From: Paraburkholderia sp. BCC1884
GTDB taxonomy: Bacteria; Pseudomonadota; Gammaproteobacteria; Burkholderiales; Burkholderiaceae
DNA length: 64,000 nt
Assembly: GCF_900996225.1 (NCBI RefSeq)
Contig: NZ_CAAJGL010000068.1
Coordinates: 372,001 to 436,000, forward strand
Direction of reading: 5' to 3'
Shown here in pieces: positions 10,989 to 20,291 of this stretch; positions within the stretch are counted from its first letter, which is position 1; each line of letters starts with the position of its first letter. Below the pieces are notes generated by a model, which saw nothing but the letters and a program-made list of their open reading frames with translations, was not told the DNA's origin and ran no database searches. The translations under genes were made by a program, and so were the position numbers.

Positions 10989-11050
10989 CGGTGTATTCGG
11001 GCGTTCGCTCGATGCACTCGCGTCCTTCCATCCCCACAAAAACTCCAGAC

Positions 11051-12742
11051 ATGTCGAACAGAAAAAACGCTAAGGCTTCGCCGACCGAGCAGGGCGCTTC
11101 CATCGTCTCGCGTCGTGGGTTCTTGAAGTTTGCTGGCGCATCCAGTCTCGCGACGGCGGCGGGCACGCTCTCATCGGCATCGCGGGCCGCGAACGGCGCG
11201 CCCGATGGCACACCGGAACAGGTCCATTTGACGTGGGGCAACGATCCGACGCGCGAGGTCATCGTGTCGTGGGCATCGCCCGCGCCGGCGGTCAATCCGC
11301 ATGTGCGCGTCGCCGCCGCGCGTGGCGCGAAGCGGACGGTGCACGGTATTCAGAGTACATACACGGACGGCATCAACGGCGAGGTGGTGTTTACCTATCA
11401 TGCCCGTCTGCGCGATCTCGAAGCGGACACGACCTACGAGTACGAAGTCACCGCAGAGAACGACAGCAATGCGGGCCAGCCGTTCAGCGCGAGTTTCCGC
11501 ACCGCGCCGCGCGGCCGTGCGGCGTTTCGCTTTACGAGCTATGGCGACCTCGCGACGCCGAACACCAATTGGGTCCTGTCGTCGCCGCAAAGCCGCTTTG
11601 CGGTGCAGGCCGTCGAACGTTTTCAGCCGTTGTTCCACTTGCTCAACGGCGACCTCTGCTACGCGAATCTGAATCCGCTGCAACAGCCGGAAGTGTGGCG
11701 CGACTTTGGCAACAACTGCCAGACGTCGGCATCGAACCGGCCGTGGATGCCCTGTCCCGGCAATCACGAGCTCGAATTCAACAATGGCGAACAGGGTCTC
11801 GCGTCGTATCTCGCGCGCTATACGCTGCCCGACAATCACACCCGCTTTCAGGGCCGCTGGTACAGCTTTCGCGTGAGCTCGGTGCTGTTCGTCTCGCTCG
11901 ACGCGGACGACATCGTCTACCAGGATGCGGCTGCATTCGTCGCGGGGCCGAGCCCGCTGGTTCCCGTGGCAAGCACGGGCAATCCGCCGATCCAGCCGGG
12001 CACCTCGCTGTACGTACGCGGATATAGCGATGGCGAGCAGACACGCTGGCTCGAGAACACCCTGCGTCACGCAGCCGCCGATGACGAGGTGGACTGGATC
12101 ATCGTGCAGATGCATCAGGACGCGCTGAGTTCGTCGAAGACCGGCAATGGCTCGGATAAGGGCTTACGCGAAGCCTGGTTGCCGCTGTTCGATCGCTATG
12201 GTGTCGACCTGGTGCTATGCGGCCACGATCACGATTACGAGCGCAGCTATCCGGTGCGCGGCTGCAATCACAACAAGGGCACCGATGTCGCCACGGGCCG
12301 GCCGGTCGATACGCTGCAGCCCAAACCGGTGATGTCGGCGGTGTCCTCGGGGGCGTCGACGTTCGATACGAGCCACGGCACGATCCACCTGATTCTCGGC
12401 GGTGGCGGCACCAGCGCGCCGCTGGACGTGTATGGCGTGGACATCGGCACGGGCTTGCCGCAGGCGCGCATTTTCACGCGCCCCAATCGTCCGGTAGCGG
12501 GCACCACGGCAGGCACTTTCGTGCGCGCCGGCGCCGATGCCGTGGAGGACGCGATCTGGTCCGCGCAACGCGACACCGGCACGGGATACGGCATCGCGGT
12601 GTTCGACCACGATCCGGGACACGCGGGCGGCGAAACCACGATAACGATGAACTACTATCACGCCCCCGGTGCGGACCAGACGCCGACGCAGAACTATGAA
12701 CTGTTCGAAACGATCGAACTGAAGAAGCAACGCCGCGCGTGA
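11051..12742 (+). CDS. Tat-exported purple acid phosphatase-like metallophosphoesterase
   Basis: Periplasmic or secreted phosphoesterase of 563 aa. A twin-arginine signal reads SRRGFLKFAG at residues 20-29, followed by an Ala-rich stretch. An N-terminal fibronectin-like domain (about 55-155) precedes the catalytic domain. The metal motifs occur in order: SYGDLA (about 163), GDLCY (200-204), GNHE (237-240), IVQMHQ and CGHDHDYER. This is the purple acid phosphatase pattern. I start at ATG 11051 because it gives a standard Tat signal, though no clear ribosome binding site precedes it; an in-frame ATG exists at 11012. The Pho box upstream fits phosphate scavenging. Confidence 0.9.
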   Translation: MSNRKNAKASPTEQGASIVSRRGFLKFAGASSLATAAGTLSSASRAANGAPDGTPEQVHLTWGNDPTREVIVSWASPAPAVNPHVRVAAARGAKRTVHGIQSTYTDGINGEVVFTYHARLRDLEADTTYEYEVTAENDSNAGQPFSASFRTAPRGRAAFRFTSYGDLATPNTNWVLSSPQSRFAVQAVERFQPLFHLLNGDLCYANLNPLQQPEVWRDFGNNCQTSASNRPWMPCPGNHELEFNNGEQGLASYLARYTLPDNHTRFQGRWYSFRVSSVLFVSLDADDIVYQDAAAFVAGPSPLVPVASTGNPPIQPGTSLYVRGYSDGEQTRWLENTLRHAAADDEVDWIIVQMHQDALSSSKTGNGSDKGLREAWLPLFDRYGVDLVLCGHDHDYERSYPVRGCNHNKGTDVATGRPVDTLQPKPVMSAVSSGASTFDTSHGTIHLILGGGGTSAPLDVYGVDIGTGLPQARIFTRPNRPVAGTTAGTFVRAGADAVEDAIWSAQRDTGTGYGIAVFDHDPGHAGGETTITMNYYHAPGADQTPTQNYELFETIELKKQRRA

Positions 12743-12773
12743 GATTCAGGGGGGCGCGAAGCCCCCTTGAATC
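12743..12773. terminator. Bidirectional terminator
   Basis: GATTCAgGGGGGC and GCCCCCtTGAATC pair around a short GCGAA loop, with one G-T position. It lies between the converging phosphatase and MFS genes and overlaps the MFS stop codon. Confidence 0.8.
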
Positions 12774-14097
12774 ACCGCTTGTCGACTAGCGGGAGCGTAG
12801 CCTCGTGACCCGCATGTTCCGGCAACGACGAGCCGGTCGTGCGTCGTAGATGAGCGACGAACGGCACATCCGGCTTCATGATGAAAGTCAGCAGGACGCC
12901 GCAAGCCATCACGCCGATCGACAGCATGAACGTGACATTCCAGTTGCCGAGCCGATCGACGACAAACCCGGCCACTACCGGGCTGACGATCGCCGCTGTG
13001 AACCCCGTCCCGCTCATGATGCCGCTCGCCGTGCCCGAGCGGTCGTAGGCCACGTCCATCGGAATCGCCCACATCGGGCCGACATTCATTTCGTTGAAGA
13101 ACATCGCGGCAGCGAGGAACACCAGCGAATATATCGGATCATGGATCAATACGACGGGGATCAGCGACAGCCCCGTCATCGTCATGCAGAACGCGACGAG
13201 ATAACTGCGCGCCAGTTTCAGATTGCCGGTTCGACGCAACAGGCGGTCACTCACCAGACCGCCGACCAGATCCCCGAACACGCCGGCGACGAACACGCCC
13301 GACGTAAAGATCACCGCCTTCTTGATGTTCAGATGGAAGCTGTGCATGAAGTAGAGCGGCATCCAGTCCAGCATCAGCCAGAGAATCCAGTTGTAGCAGA
13401 AGTAGACGGCGGAGACGGGCAACAGGCGTCGGTATAGACGGGCCCAGGTGCCGGGCGCTTCCACCGGACGCACGCGCGGCGGCGGCAGACTTTGGATTTC
13501 CTTCTCGGTGATGCGCGGATGATCTGCGGGTTTCTCGGTGTACGTCACGTACCACAGCACGAGCCAGCCAAAGCTCAGCGCGCCGAGCAGATAAAAAGCG
13601 AAGCGCCAATCGAAGGCCGTCATGAGCGCAAGCACCAGCATCGGCGCCACGGCATTGCCCAGGCGAGCCGATGAGTGCGTGATGCCCTGCGCCATGCCGC
13701 GCTTGTCGCGTCTCACCCACGAAGCCATCGCGCTAGTGGACGCGGGGAACGTGGCGCCCTCACCGAGACCGAGCAGCAGGCGCGCAGCGACGAGCGTGCC
13801 GAAGCCGCCCGCGAGCCCCGTCAATGTCGTCGCAATGGCCCAGATCAATGCGCAGGCGATCAAGGTGCGCTTGGCGCCGAAGCGATCGCTGACCCAGCCA
13901 CCGATGAACTGGAACACGACGTACGGATACGCAAACGCCGAAAAGATGAAGCCGAGTTGCGTATTGCTCAGCCCGAGTTCGGTTTTGAATTGCCCGGCGG
14001 CGGTGCTGATGTTGACTCGATCCACGTAGGTGATGAAGTACATCAGGCACAACAACAGGAGGACCATGGTGGTCGCCTTGGGCTGCAGTCGTTTCAT
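12772..14097 (-). CDS. MFS transporter, anion:cation symporter type
   Basis: Inner-membrane secondary transporter of 441 aa with 12 predicted helices. The N-terminus (LCLMYFITYVDRVNISTAAG) and the loop GGWVSDRFGAKR are typical of the ACS family that imports organic anions. GGAG sits seven bases before the ATG. It is the last gene of a minus-strand run after a CoA-transferase and an enoyl-CoA hydratase, so it probably imports the carboxylic acid these enzymes activate and degrade. The substrate is not determinable from sequence. Confidence 0.88.
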   Translation of the reverse strand: MKRLQPKATTMVLLLLCLMYFITYVDRVNISTAAGQFKTELGLSNTQLGFIFSAFAYPYVVFQFIGGWVSDRFGAKRTLIACALIWAIATTLTGLAGGFGTLVAARLLLGLGEGATFPASTSAMASWVRRDKRGMAQGITHSSARLGNAVAPMLVLALMTAFDWRFAFYLLGALSFGWLVLWYVTYTEKPADHPRITEKEIQSLPPPRVRPVEAPGTWARLYRRLLPVSAVYFCYNWILWLMLDWMPLYFMHSFHLNIKKAVIFTSGVFVAGVFGDLVGGLVSDRLLRRTGNLKLARSYLVAFCMTMTGLSLIPVVLIHDPIYSLVFLAAAMFFNEMNVGPMWAIPMDVAYDRSGTASGIMSGTGFTAAIVSPVVAGFVVDRLGNWNVTFMLSIGVMACGVLLTFIMKPDVPFVAHLRRTTGSSLPEHAGHEATLPLVDKR

Positions 14098-14125
14098 GTC
14101 TCACTCCACATACTTGTTTGTGTTG

Positions 14126-14890
14126 TTATTGTTTGGAAGACCCCGAAGTGAACGCGTCTACGGCATCCCTGAAGTTCGCGCTGCCGTAGACGGCTTCGAC
14201 CAGATCGTCGTCATCGAGTCGCTGCTCGACGACGATGCGACGCAGGCTTTCCTTCACCGCCTTTTGCGTGACCGGCGAAAGCGCCATGAGTCGCTGGGCG
14301 AGGGCATGCGCGGCGTCCTGAAGCGAGGCCGACGCGCACACGTCGTACACGAAACCGCAGGCGAGCACTTCGCCAGCCGGAAGATAGTCGGCGAGCAGCA
14401 GCATCTTCTTCACGCGCGGCGTGCCGAGCGCCGCCTGTAATCGCGCGATGTTGCGCGACGACAGCGTGTTGGAGAGCGTCTTCGCGATCGGTGCGCCGAA
14501 GCGCGAGGTGTCGCTGCACAGCCGGAAATCGCAGGCCGTGGCGAGGGCGAGTCCGCCGCCCACGGCCCAGCCGTCGATGACGGCCAGCGTGGGAATCGCA
14601 ATACGTTCCACCGTATCGATCACGCGTTCGACGAAGGCCTCGTAGGCAATGCCGTCGCGGCCACTGCGGAAGTCCTTGAAATACGCGATGTCGGTGCCCG
14701 AGATAAAGGACTTGCCGCCTGCGCCGCGAAACATGATGCAGCGCACGTCGCGGTTGCGTTCACACTCGGCGATCAGCGCAAGCAGGGACTCGTACATGTC
14801 GAGCGTCATCGCGTTGTGCCGCTCGGGCCGGTCGATCACGATTTCTGCCGCGCCCGACGCATGCACCGTGAGCTTCACTAGTTCGCTCAT
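14126..14890 (-). CDS. Enoyl-CoA hydratase/isomerase family protein
   Basis: Crotonase-fold enzyme of 254 aa acting on acyl-CoA thioesters. The N-terminal VIDRPERHNAMT and the oxyanion-hole segments GGKSFISGTDIAYF and DGWAVGGGLALATACDFRL are typical. The canonical catalytic glutamates of true hydratases are not clearly in place, so another crotonase reaction is possible. Its ATG overlaps the stop of the CoA-transferase by four bases, indicating coupled translation and a shared pathway. Confidence 0.88.
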   Translation of the reverse strand: MSELVKLTVHASGAAEIVIDRPERHNAMTLDMYESLLALIAECERNRDVRCIMFRGAGGKSFISGTDIAYFKDFRSGRDGIAYEAFVERVIDTVERIAIPTLAVIDGWAVGGGLALATACDFRLCSDTSRFGAPIAKTLSNTLSSRNIARLQAALGTPRVKKMLLLADYLPAGEVLACGFVYDVCASASLQDAAHALAQRLMALSPVTQKAVKESLRRIVVEQRLDDDDLVEAVYGSANFRDAVDAFTSGSSKQ

Positions 14891-16053
14891 GGCTTCGTCC
14901 CTCTGATTTCGGCAAAGATCTCTTCATTGTGTTCGCCCAGAAGCGGGGGGTGACGTCGCACTGTCTGCGGCGTACCCAGCATCTTGACGGGAAAGCCGAT
15001 GTTCTTGACCTTGCCTTCATTCGGATGATCGATCTCCATGCACATGCGGCGATGCGCGGCGTGCTCGCTCTCGAATGCTTCGGGGTAGGAGAGGATCGGA
15101 CCGGCCGGAATGCCGGTGGCGAGCATCGCGTCGACCCAGTCGGCGCTGTCGCGTTTCGCGAATTCCTGCTCCAGCACCTCGATCATCGCCTCGCGATTTT
15201 TCAGGCGGAGCGACACGGTGGCGTACTCGGCATGATTTGTCAGATCGGGGCGCTGCAACAGCTCGCACAGCTTCGTCCAGAGCTTCTGGTTGGTCGCGCC
15301 CATCACGAAGTAGCCGTCGCGGGCCTTCACCGCCTGGTACGGCGCGCTCATCTTGTTGCTGGTGCCGAGCGGCGCCGGCGGCACGCCCGTGCCCCAGTAC
15401 TCGGACATGTCCCAGATCGAGAAGGCCATGACCGAGTCGAACAGCGAGGCGTCGATATGCTGCCCCTCGCCGGTTTTCTGCGCGCCGATATAGGCCGACA
15501 GCAGACCGTACACCGCGAACAGCGCACAACCGATGTCAGCCACCGGCACGCCTGCCTTGACGGGTTTGCCGCCCTTGTAGCCGGTCACGCTCATCACGCC
15601 GGACATGGCCTGGGCCATCAGATCGAAGCCCGGCCGCGAGGCCCACGGACCGCTTTGTCCGAAGCCGGAGATGCTGACGTAGACGATCCTGGGATTGATC
15701 GCCTTGATTGTTTCGTAGTCGATTTGAAGACGCTGCACGACGCCGGGCCGGTAATTTTCGACGATCACGTCGGCGGTTTTGGCGAGTTCGTAGAAGAACT
15801 CGCGGCCTGCCTCGCTCTTCAGGTCGAGCGTGAGCGAACGCTTGTTGCGGTTCATGTTCAGAAAGCCCATGCTGTCGGGGCCTTTCATCTTGAAGCCCAT
15901 CGCGCCGCGGGTCTGGTCGCCCTCGAGCGGTTCCACCTTGATGACGTCGGCGCCCAGATCGGCCAGTAGCATGCAGGCAAACGGGCCGGCCATGACCTGG
16001 CTGACGTCCAGCACGCGGATGCCTTGCAGCGGCAGATGCTTTGATTCGGTCAT
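14887..16053 (-). CDS. Family III CoA-transferase (CaiB/BaiF)
   Basis: Transfers CoA between carboxylic acids, 388 aa. Family landmarks are [28 protein letters not shown] (residues 14-41, quoted in part), NRNKRSLTLDLK, VENYRPGV, GFGQSGPWASRPGFD and the catalytic aspartate in VADIGCALFAVYG. A strong AGGAGGAG precedes the ATG. It starts 109 bases downstream of a LysR gene in the same orientation and leads the hydratase and MFS genes. With these it likely activates an imported organic acid; this is distinct from the oxalate-specific CoA-transferase at 26.9-28.2 kb. Confidence 0.9.
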   Translation of the reverse strand: MTESKHLPLQGIRVLDVSQVMAGPFACMLLADLGADVIKVEPLEGDQTRGAMGFKMKGPDSMGFLNMNRNKRSLTLDLKSEAGREFFYELAKTADVIVENYRPGVVQRLQIDYETIKAINPRIVYVSISGFGQSGPWASRPGFDLMAQAMSGVMSVTGYKGGKPVKAGVPVADIGCALFAVYGLLSAYIGAQKTGEGQHIDASLFDSVMAFSIWDMSEYWGTGVPPAPLGTSNKMSAPYQAVKARDGYFVMGATNQKLWTKLCELLQRPDLTNHAEYATVSLRLKNREAMIEVLEQEFAKRDSADWVDAMLATGIPAGPILSYPEAFESEHAAHRRMCMEIDHPNEGKVKNIGFPVKMLGTPQTVRRHPPLLGEHNEEIFAEIRGTKP

Positions 16054-16162
16054 ATCGTGTCTCCTCCTTTGTGCCCCACTGTCGCCTACTGGAAAGGCGG
16101 CCGCAAGAATGCGCCGGGCATGTCTGGTTTCGCGCCTCGCGAAACCGGAGGAGACGGATCGA

Positions 16163-17053
16163 CTAGGCGGATTTGCCGAGCAGTTCGGTCACGACGTTGT
16201 TCAGGGTCTGCGCCTGGGCGTGTCCGTCGACGCACGAGAGAACGTAGCTGCGCCGATGCCAGTCGCCTTCGAGTTCCGCCGACGCAAGCGTCGCTTCAGG
16301 ATGAAAACTGCGCAGCACCTCGGGCGGCATGAGGCCGACGCCGAGCCCGTGACGCACCATCGCAAGCATGGTGTCGAAGCCGCTGACGGTGAAATTGCGG
16401 GGGAAGAGTCGCCCGCGGCTGCGATACGCGCGCTCCACCGCCGACAACACCGCCGAACCTGTGCCGAGACTGACGATCGGCAGATCGAGAATGGCGTCGA
16501 TTCCGACGGGTTCGTCGCGGAACTGAAAATGCGGACGGCTATAGATCAGCACGAGCCGGTCTTCCTTGTAAGGCGATTTCGGCAAATCGAGGAAGCCGCT
16601 TTTCTTTTCATAGATGCCCACGTCGATCACTTTGTCGCGCAGCAGTTGCTGCACGATCTTGCTGTTTTCCTCGACGATCTTGAGCGAGATGCCTGGGTAC
16701 TTGTGCTGAATGTCGGAAATCTCGCGAGCCAGAAACTGGATGACGACCGCCTTCGGCGCACCGATGATGATGCGTCCGTCGAGACCCTGATTGAGCGCTT
16801 GCGCGTCGCCTTCGAGCCGGTCGATGAGGTTATCGATCTGACGGACGTATTGCAGCAGCTTGGCGCCGGATTCGGTGACCTCGACACCGTGCGGGACGCG
16901 TTTGAAGAGTTTCGCGCCGAGTTGTTCCTCCAGATCCGTGACGCGCCGCGATGCGGCGGCCACCGCCAGGCTGAGCTTGTCGGCGGCGCGGGAGATGCTG
17001 CCTTCTTCCACGATGGCGAGGATGAGCCGGACGGTGGTGGTGTCGAATTTCAA
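16163..17053 (-). CDS. LysR-family transcriptional regulator
   Basis: Regulator of 296 aa with an N-terminal winged HTH (TTVRLILAIVEEGSISRAAD then AAASRRVTDLEEQLG) and a C-terminal effector domain. I place the start at TTG 17053, with CGGAG six bases upstream; the open frame extends further but the HTH begins here. It lies directly upstream of the CoA-transferase / hydratase / MFS genes in the same direction and is their likely regulator. Confidence 0.85.
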   Translation of the reverse strand: MKFDTTTVRLILAIVEEGSISRAADKLSLAVAAASRRVTDLEEQLGAKLFKRVPHGVEVTESGAKLLQYVRQIDNLIDRLEGDAQALNQGLDGRIIIGAPKAVVIQFLAREISDIQHKYPGISLKIVEENSKIVQQLLRDKVIDVGIYEKKSGFLDLPKSPYKEDRLVLIYSRPHFQFRDEPVGIDAILDLPIVSLGTGSAVLSAVERAYRSRGRLFPRNFTVSGFDTMLAMVRHGLGVGLMPPEVLRSFHPEATLASAELEGDWHRRSYVLSCVDGHAQAQTLNNVVTELLGKSA

Positions 17054-17457
17054 GGGAACTCCGGGTGGTCGAGGACGAGACGATCCGGCGTCGACATGTC
17101 CTTCAGTTCGGGCATGATGAGCGGGTAGCGCGCTTGCATGTTGCGAATCGGCGCCGGTGGTCGCTTCGGCAGCACCGACGACATGAAGGCGATGCGCAGC
17201 GTGCCGATCTCGCCGCTCGTTATCAAGAATCATGATAACAAGGTCGAGAAACACGATTGGCGCAATCTCCGCGCATGCGGTGAACGACACGATCGACAAC
17301 CGCGCTCAGCAACTCGCACGCGGGCGCGGGTAGCGGTGCGCGGCTCCCGCTGCCAGATTGTCAGGCGCCGGCGCTCGCCAGCTTTCTCGCATCCCCTTGA
17401 ACGGCCGTTTTCCGACTAGACTGGATAACACTCCGGTTCGGCGCAAATCCCCTCGTC
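17054..17457. other. Divergent region between the LysR gene and the FUSC gene
   Basis: About 400 bases with several short open frames but no gene I can support. A TATCAAGAATCATGATAACA stretch near 17220 contains TTATC/GATAA arms that could be a regulator site. The FUSC reading frame is already open from 17401 onward. Confidence 0.4.
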
Positions 17458-18633
17458 CTGAAGCAAAAGACCGTCCTCAACGAAGACAACATCGACGTCG
17501 ATGCCGACGGGCACAGGCGCGAGCCGCCCCCTCTCGATCGAATCGACCCGATCGCGGACGTCCGCGTCGGCGACAAGCATGGCGAGATCGGCCAAGCCGT
17601 CAGCTGGCTGGAACAGATCGACCCCGGCACGCATCGCCGGATCAAGGGCCTGCGGCTCGTCACCGCATACGGTATTGCAGCTGCCTTGGGGACCTTGCAG
17701 GACGTCACACACAACTTGCCCGGCGCCATGTCGGTCGGCTCGCTGGCGGGAGGTTTCGCGCTCTGGGCCAGCGTCTCCGAAGCGCGCATCCAACGCAACG
17801 AGTCGAGCCGCGATCTGGCGTGCCTCTGCGCCGCCGCCGCATTGGGCGCGGCGATGTTCGTCGGACTCTCGCCGCTATTGCACACTATTGCCCGAGCCGG
17901 CCCCGAATTGACGCTGGTGACGGGCGCTTTCCTCGTCGGCTACCTGAAGCGCTTCGGCGTGCTGGGCGCGGGAATCGGCTCGCAGATTTTCATCGGACAA
18001 CTGCTGGCTTATGGCGCGCATCTGGGCGCGGTCGATCTGCCGGCGATCGGCGTCGCTGGTCTGATCGCGATGCTGGCGTCGATCGTTCCGCGCGTGCTGA
18101 GCGGTCCGGCTGAACATCCCGCTGTGACGATGCTTTCGCCGCTCGACGTGCCGGATCGCTGGCGACTCCCGGCCGAACTCATCATGGGCCTGCAGGCGGC
18201 CGGCGGCGCGCTGATCGTCGTCGCGCTCAACGAGACGATCGGGCTGAAGGAATCGGCATGGGCGGTGACGGCCTGCACGTATGTCGTCGCCGGCTCCGCG
18301 AGCGGCACGGCGGCGCGGGTGCGTCGACGGATTGTCGGCACGCTGGTCGGCGTGCCCCTTGGCCTGGCCTGTTTGCCGCTCGTCGAGCATGCGCCGCTGC
18401 TGGCGTGGGCCGCTGCGGCCCTTGCCATGATCATCTACGCGATGGCCTTGCCCGATCGCTACGATATCGCCTGCGCGGCATTCGCTTTCACGCTGATCGT
18501 GACATTGGCGATCGGCGGCGTTCACTCGATTTCGCTGCTCGGCGCACGCGCGTGGGAGACCCTGCTCGGAGGCACGCTCGGGCTGGCGGCAGCCACCTTT
18601 ATTTTTCCGCTGCGCCCCAGAAGAAGTGGCTAA
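17458..18633 (+). CDS. FUSC-family membrane protein, start codon unclear
   Basis: Inner-membrane protein related to the fusaric-acid-resistance / aromatic acid exporter family, with about ten hydrophobic segments in two repeats. The reading frame is open from 17401 and its codons look coding from about 17458 (NEDNIDVDADGHRRE, then a first helix around LRLVTAYGIAAALGTL). However, there is no ATG, GTG or TTG before TTG 17686, which would cut off the first helix. I list CTG 17458 as a provisional start; non-canonical initiation or an upstream frame disruption is possible. Function is inferred from family resemblance only. Confidence 0.7.
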   Translation: MKQKTVLNEDNIDVDADGHRREPPPLDRIDPIADVRVGDKHGEIGQAVSWLEQIDPGTHRRIKGLRLVTAYGIAAALGTLQDVTHNLPGAMSVGSLAGGFALWASVSEARIQRNESSRDLACLCAAAALGAAMFVGLSPLLHTIARAGPELTLVTGAFLVGYLKRFGVLGAGIGSQIFIGQLLAYGAHLGAVDLPAIGVAGLIAMLASIVPRVLSGPAEHPAVTMLSPLDVPDRWRLPAELIMGLQAAGGALIVVALNETIGLKESAWAVTACTYVVAGSASGTAARVRRRIVGTLVGVPLGLACLPLVEHAPLLAWAAAALAMIIYAMALPDRYDIACAAFAFTLIVTLAIGGVHSISLLGARAWETLLGGTLGLAAATFIFPLRPRRSG

Positions 18634-18700
18634 GCCAAGGTTCATGATCCCGCGACAAACAGCCGTCTGGACGAATCTGCGAGCGCTGCGGACGCACAGC

Positions 18701-18706
18701 TATAAT
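18701..18706 (+). promoter_or_regulatory. Possible -10 box of the lipoprotein gene
   Basis: A perfect TATAAT occurs 33 bases before the GTG start of the lipoprotein gene, in otherwise GC-rich sequence. No good -35 box is seen 16-18 bases upstream. Confidence 0.4.
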
Positions 18707-18738
18707 CGCGCTCGACCTTGCTCCAGGAAATTTGACTC

Positions 18739-19194
18739 GTGAAAAAGATCGCTGCGTTTGCGCTCGTTGCGCTTGTACTCAATGCTTGCTCATCGCCGGA
18801 AAAAGAGGCGGAGCAAGCTCAGGCATTCCAGCACAACGAAACCGGCCTCGCCGCTGCCCAGCGCAATGCAACCGTCGATTGCGGTCCGGCCAATTGCGAC
18901 GCGGCCTGGGCATTGACGAAGCGCTATATCGAGCAGCATTCGGACACCGCCATCACGAACGCGGATGCGGTCGCCATCGACACCGACGTGCCAGGTCGCT
19001 CCGGCAAGGTGGCGTTTTCGGCGACCCGCGCAGCGAAAGGTTCGGGCGCGACGCTCACGCTCTTTGCGCAGTGCCGCGGCATGTACGGACAGGACAACGC
19101 GCAAGGCTCCGACTACGACGATTGCGCCGGGAAGATCATCAAGACGCAGAACGGCTACGTGGCGTTTCTCAAATCGCACGTGTCCGGTCAGTAA
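18739..19194 (+). CDS. Putative lipoprotein, 151 aa
   Basis: Exported and lipid-anchored protein: the N-terminus MKKIAAFALVALVLNACSS carries a type II signal peptide with lipobox LNAC, cysteine at residue 17. The mature part has four further cysteines that could form disulfides. The start is GTG 18739 with AGGAAA upstream. No family is recognised. It converges on another small exported-protein gene, with 19 bases between stops. Confidence 0.8.
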   Translation: MKKIAAFALVALVLNACSSPEKEAEQAQAFQHNETGLAAAQRNATVDCGPANCDAAWALTKRYIEQHSDTAITNADAVAIDTDVPGRSGKVAFSATRAAKGSGATLTLFAQCRGMYGQDNAQGSDYDDCAGKIIKTQNGYVAFLKSHVSGQ

Positions 19195-19213
19195 GCGCAC
19201 GACCCAGGCGCGC

Positions 19214-19615
19214 TCACTCCTCGCATTTCACGGCCGTGCGCGGCACGGCGATGATCACGGGATACTTTGTCCCATGGTCGAGTTCCACGCGAGCCACCAC
19301 GGCCATCATCGCATTGTCGATATCGTCGTACACGCTGACTTCTTCGCGGCTCAGGTTCGTGACGCCGGTGCAGCCGGAGGCACGGCCGTCGTCGGAGATT
19401 TTGCATTGGAACGGGTTGTCCGCGACGTAGCGGTATTTGTCGCGGTCGGGCGTCGCCAGGTATTCACGCACACTCTGCGTCGACCCGCCGACGCCGGTGA
19501 CATACCCGATCGCGCACTGCAGTTTGGGCGCATCGCCGCCGGCTGTCTGAGCGGTCGCGGCCGAACTCGCGGCCGCCAGAAGCGCGGCGAGTGTCGATGC
19601 AAGAAGAAGTTTCAT
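19214..19615 (-). CDS. Small exported protein of unknown function
   Basis: A protein of 133 aa with a classic Sec signal peptide (MKLLLASTLAALLAAASSAATAQ quoted in part; cleavage near residue 22). The mature domain has three cysteines and reads like a compact periplasmic domain; no known family recognised. I use ATG 19615 at the signal peptide; an in-frame GTG lies 12 bases upstream. Confidence 0.75.
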   Translation of the reverse strand: MKLLLASTLAALLAAASSAATAQTAGGDAPKLQCAIGYVTGVGGSTQSVREYLATPDRDKYRYVADNPFQCKISDDGRASGCTGVTNLSREEVSVYDDIDNAMMAVVARVELDHGTKYPVIIAVPRTAVKCEE

Positions 19616-19757
19616 GGCGCCGTTCACGGTTGTCGGATCGAAGTGCTGAATTCTAAAGGCATCTCGCCGAACGGGTGCGAAAGCCCGGCAGGATGCGATC
19701 GTCTTCGAACCGTCGTCTCGCGTCTTCGCACGCCAATCGAAGACGCGAGCGCTGCCC

Positions 19758-20291
19758 TTACCGCCAGGGCGCCATCGCCTGGAAAACCCCGTCGCGCCTG
19801 ACTAGTGCGTGCAGCAGCGCCGCCGCCAGGTGAACCACGATCAACGCGAAGAAGCACAGCGCCAGGATGCGATGCGCGTTCCAGAGCAAGGTGTGCAGAC
19901 CATCGCTATGCGGCAGGATCGACGGCAGATGAAAGCCGAACACCACGACCGGATAGTCCGCCGCCGACAGCATGCCCCAACCAATCAGCGGCAGGCCGAT
20001 CATCAACAGATAGAACGCGAGATGCGAGAGATGGGCGGCGAGTTTCATCGGTTCCGGCATCGACGCGGGTAGCGGCGGCGCACCGCGCGTCAACCTCACG
20101 ACCAGACGAATCAGCGCCAGCACCAGAATCACGATGCCCAGCGGCTTGTGAATCGAGACCAGCGAAAGATAATCCGGACCAATGGTCGACACCATTCCCA
20201 CTCCGATGAACAGCATCGCCAGAATGCAGATCGCCATGATCCAGTGAAGCGCCCGCTGCAGCGGTGTGAAGCGATTGTGGATCGGGGTCAT
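19758..20291 (-). CDS. Cytochrome b561-family protein
   Basis: Four-helix inner-membrane di-heme b protein of 177 aa that passes electrons across the membrane. Histidines expected as heme ligands lie in LQRALHWIMAI, SIHKPLGIVIL, HLSHLAFYLLM and LLWNAHRILALCFFALIVVH. AGGAGGAG precedes ATG 20291. The start overlaps the stop of the SrpA-like catalase by four bases, so the pair is translationally coupled and may work together, the cytochrome supplying electrons to a periplasmic heme peroxidase. Confidence 0.92.
   Translation of the reverse strand: MTPIHNRFTPLQRALHWIMAICILAMLFIGVGMVSTIGPDYLSLVSIHKPLGIVILVLALIRLVVRLTRGAPPLPASMPEPMKLAAHLSHLAFYLLMIGLPLIGWGMLSAADYPVVVFGFHLPSILPHSDGLHTLLWNAHRILALCFFALIVVHLAAALLHALVRRDGVFQAMAPWR

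Larger units (their letters stand above)
10738..11050. other. Intergenic region upstream of the purple acid phosphatase
   Basis: About 310 bases without a gene. It contains a Pho-box-like pair at 10923-10940 and a 10-bp perfect inverted repeat at 10958-10988, both listed separately. Confidence 0.5.

Noticed and set aside
14887..16053. Assigning this CoA-transferase to oxalate metabolism as a second frc
   Set aside because: It lacks the GGGGQ glycine loop seen in the frc at 26.9 kb, and it is in an operon with a crotonase and another transporter.
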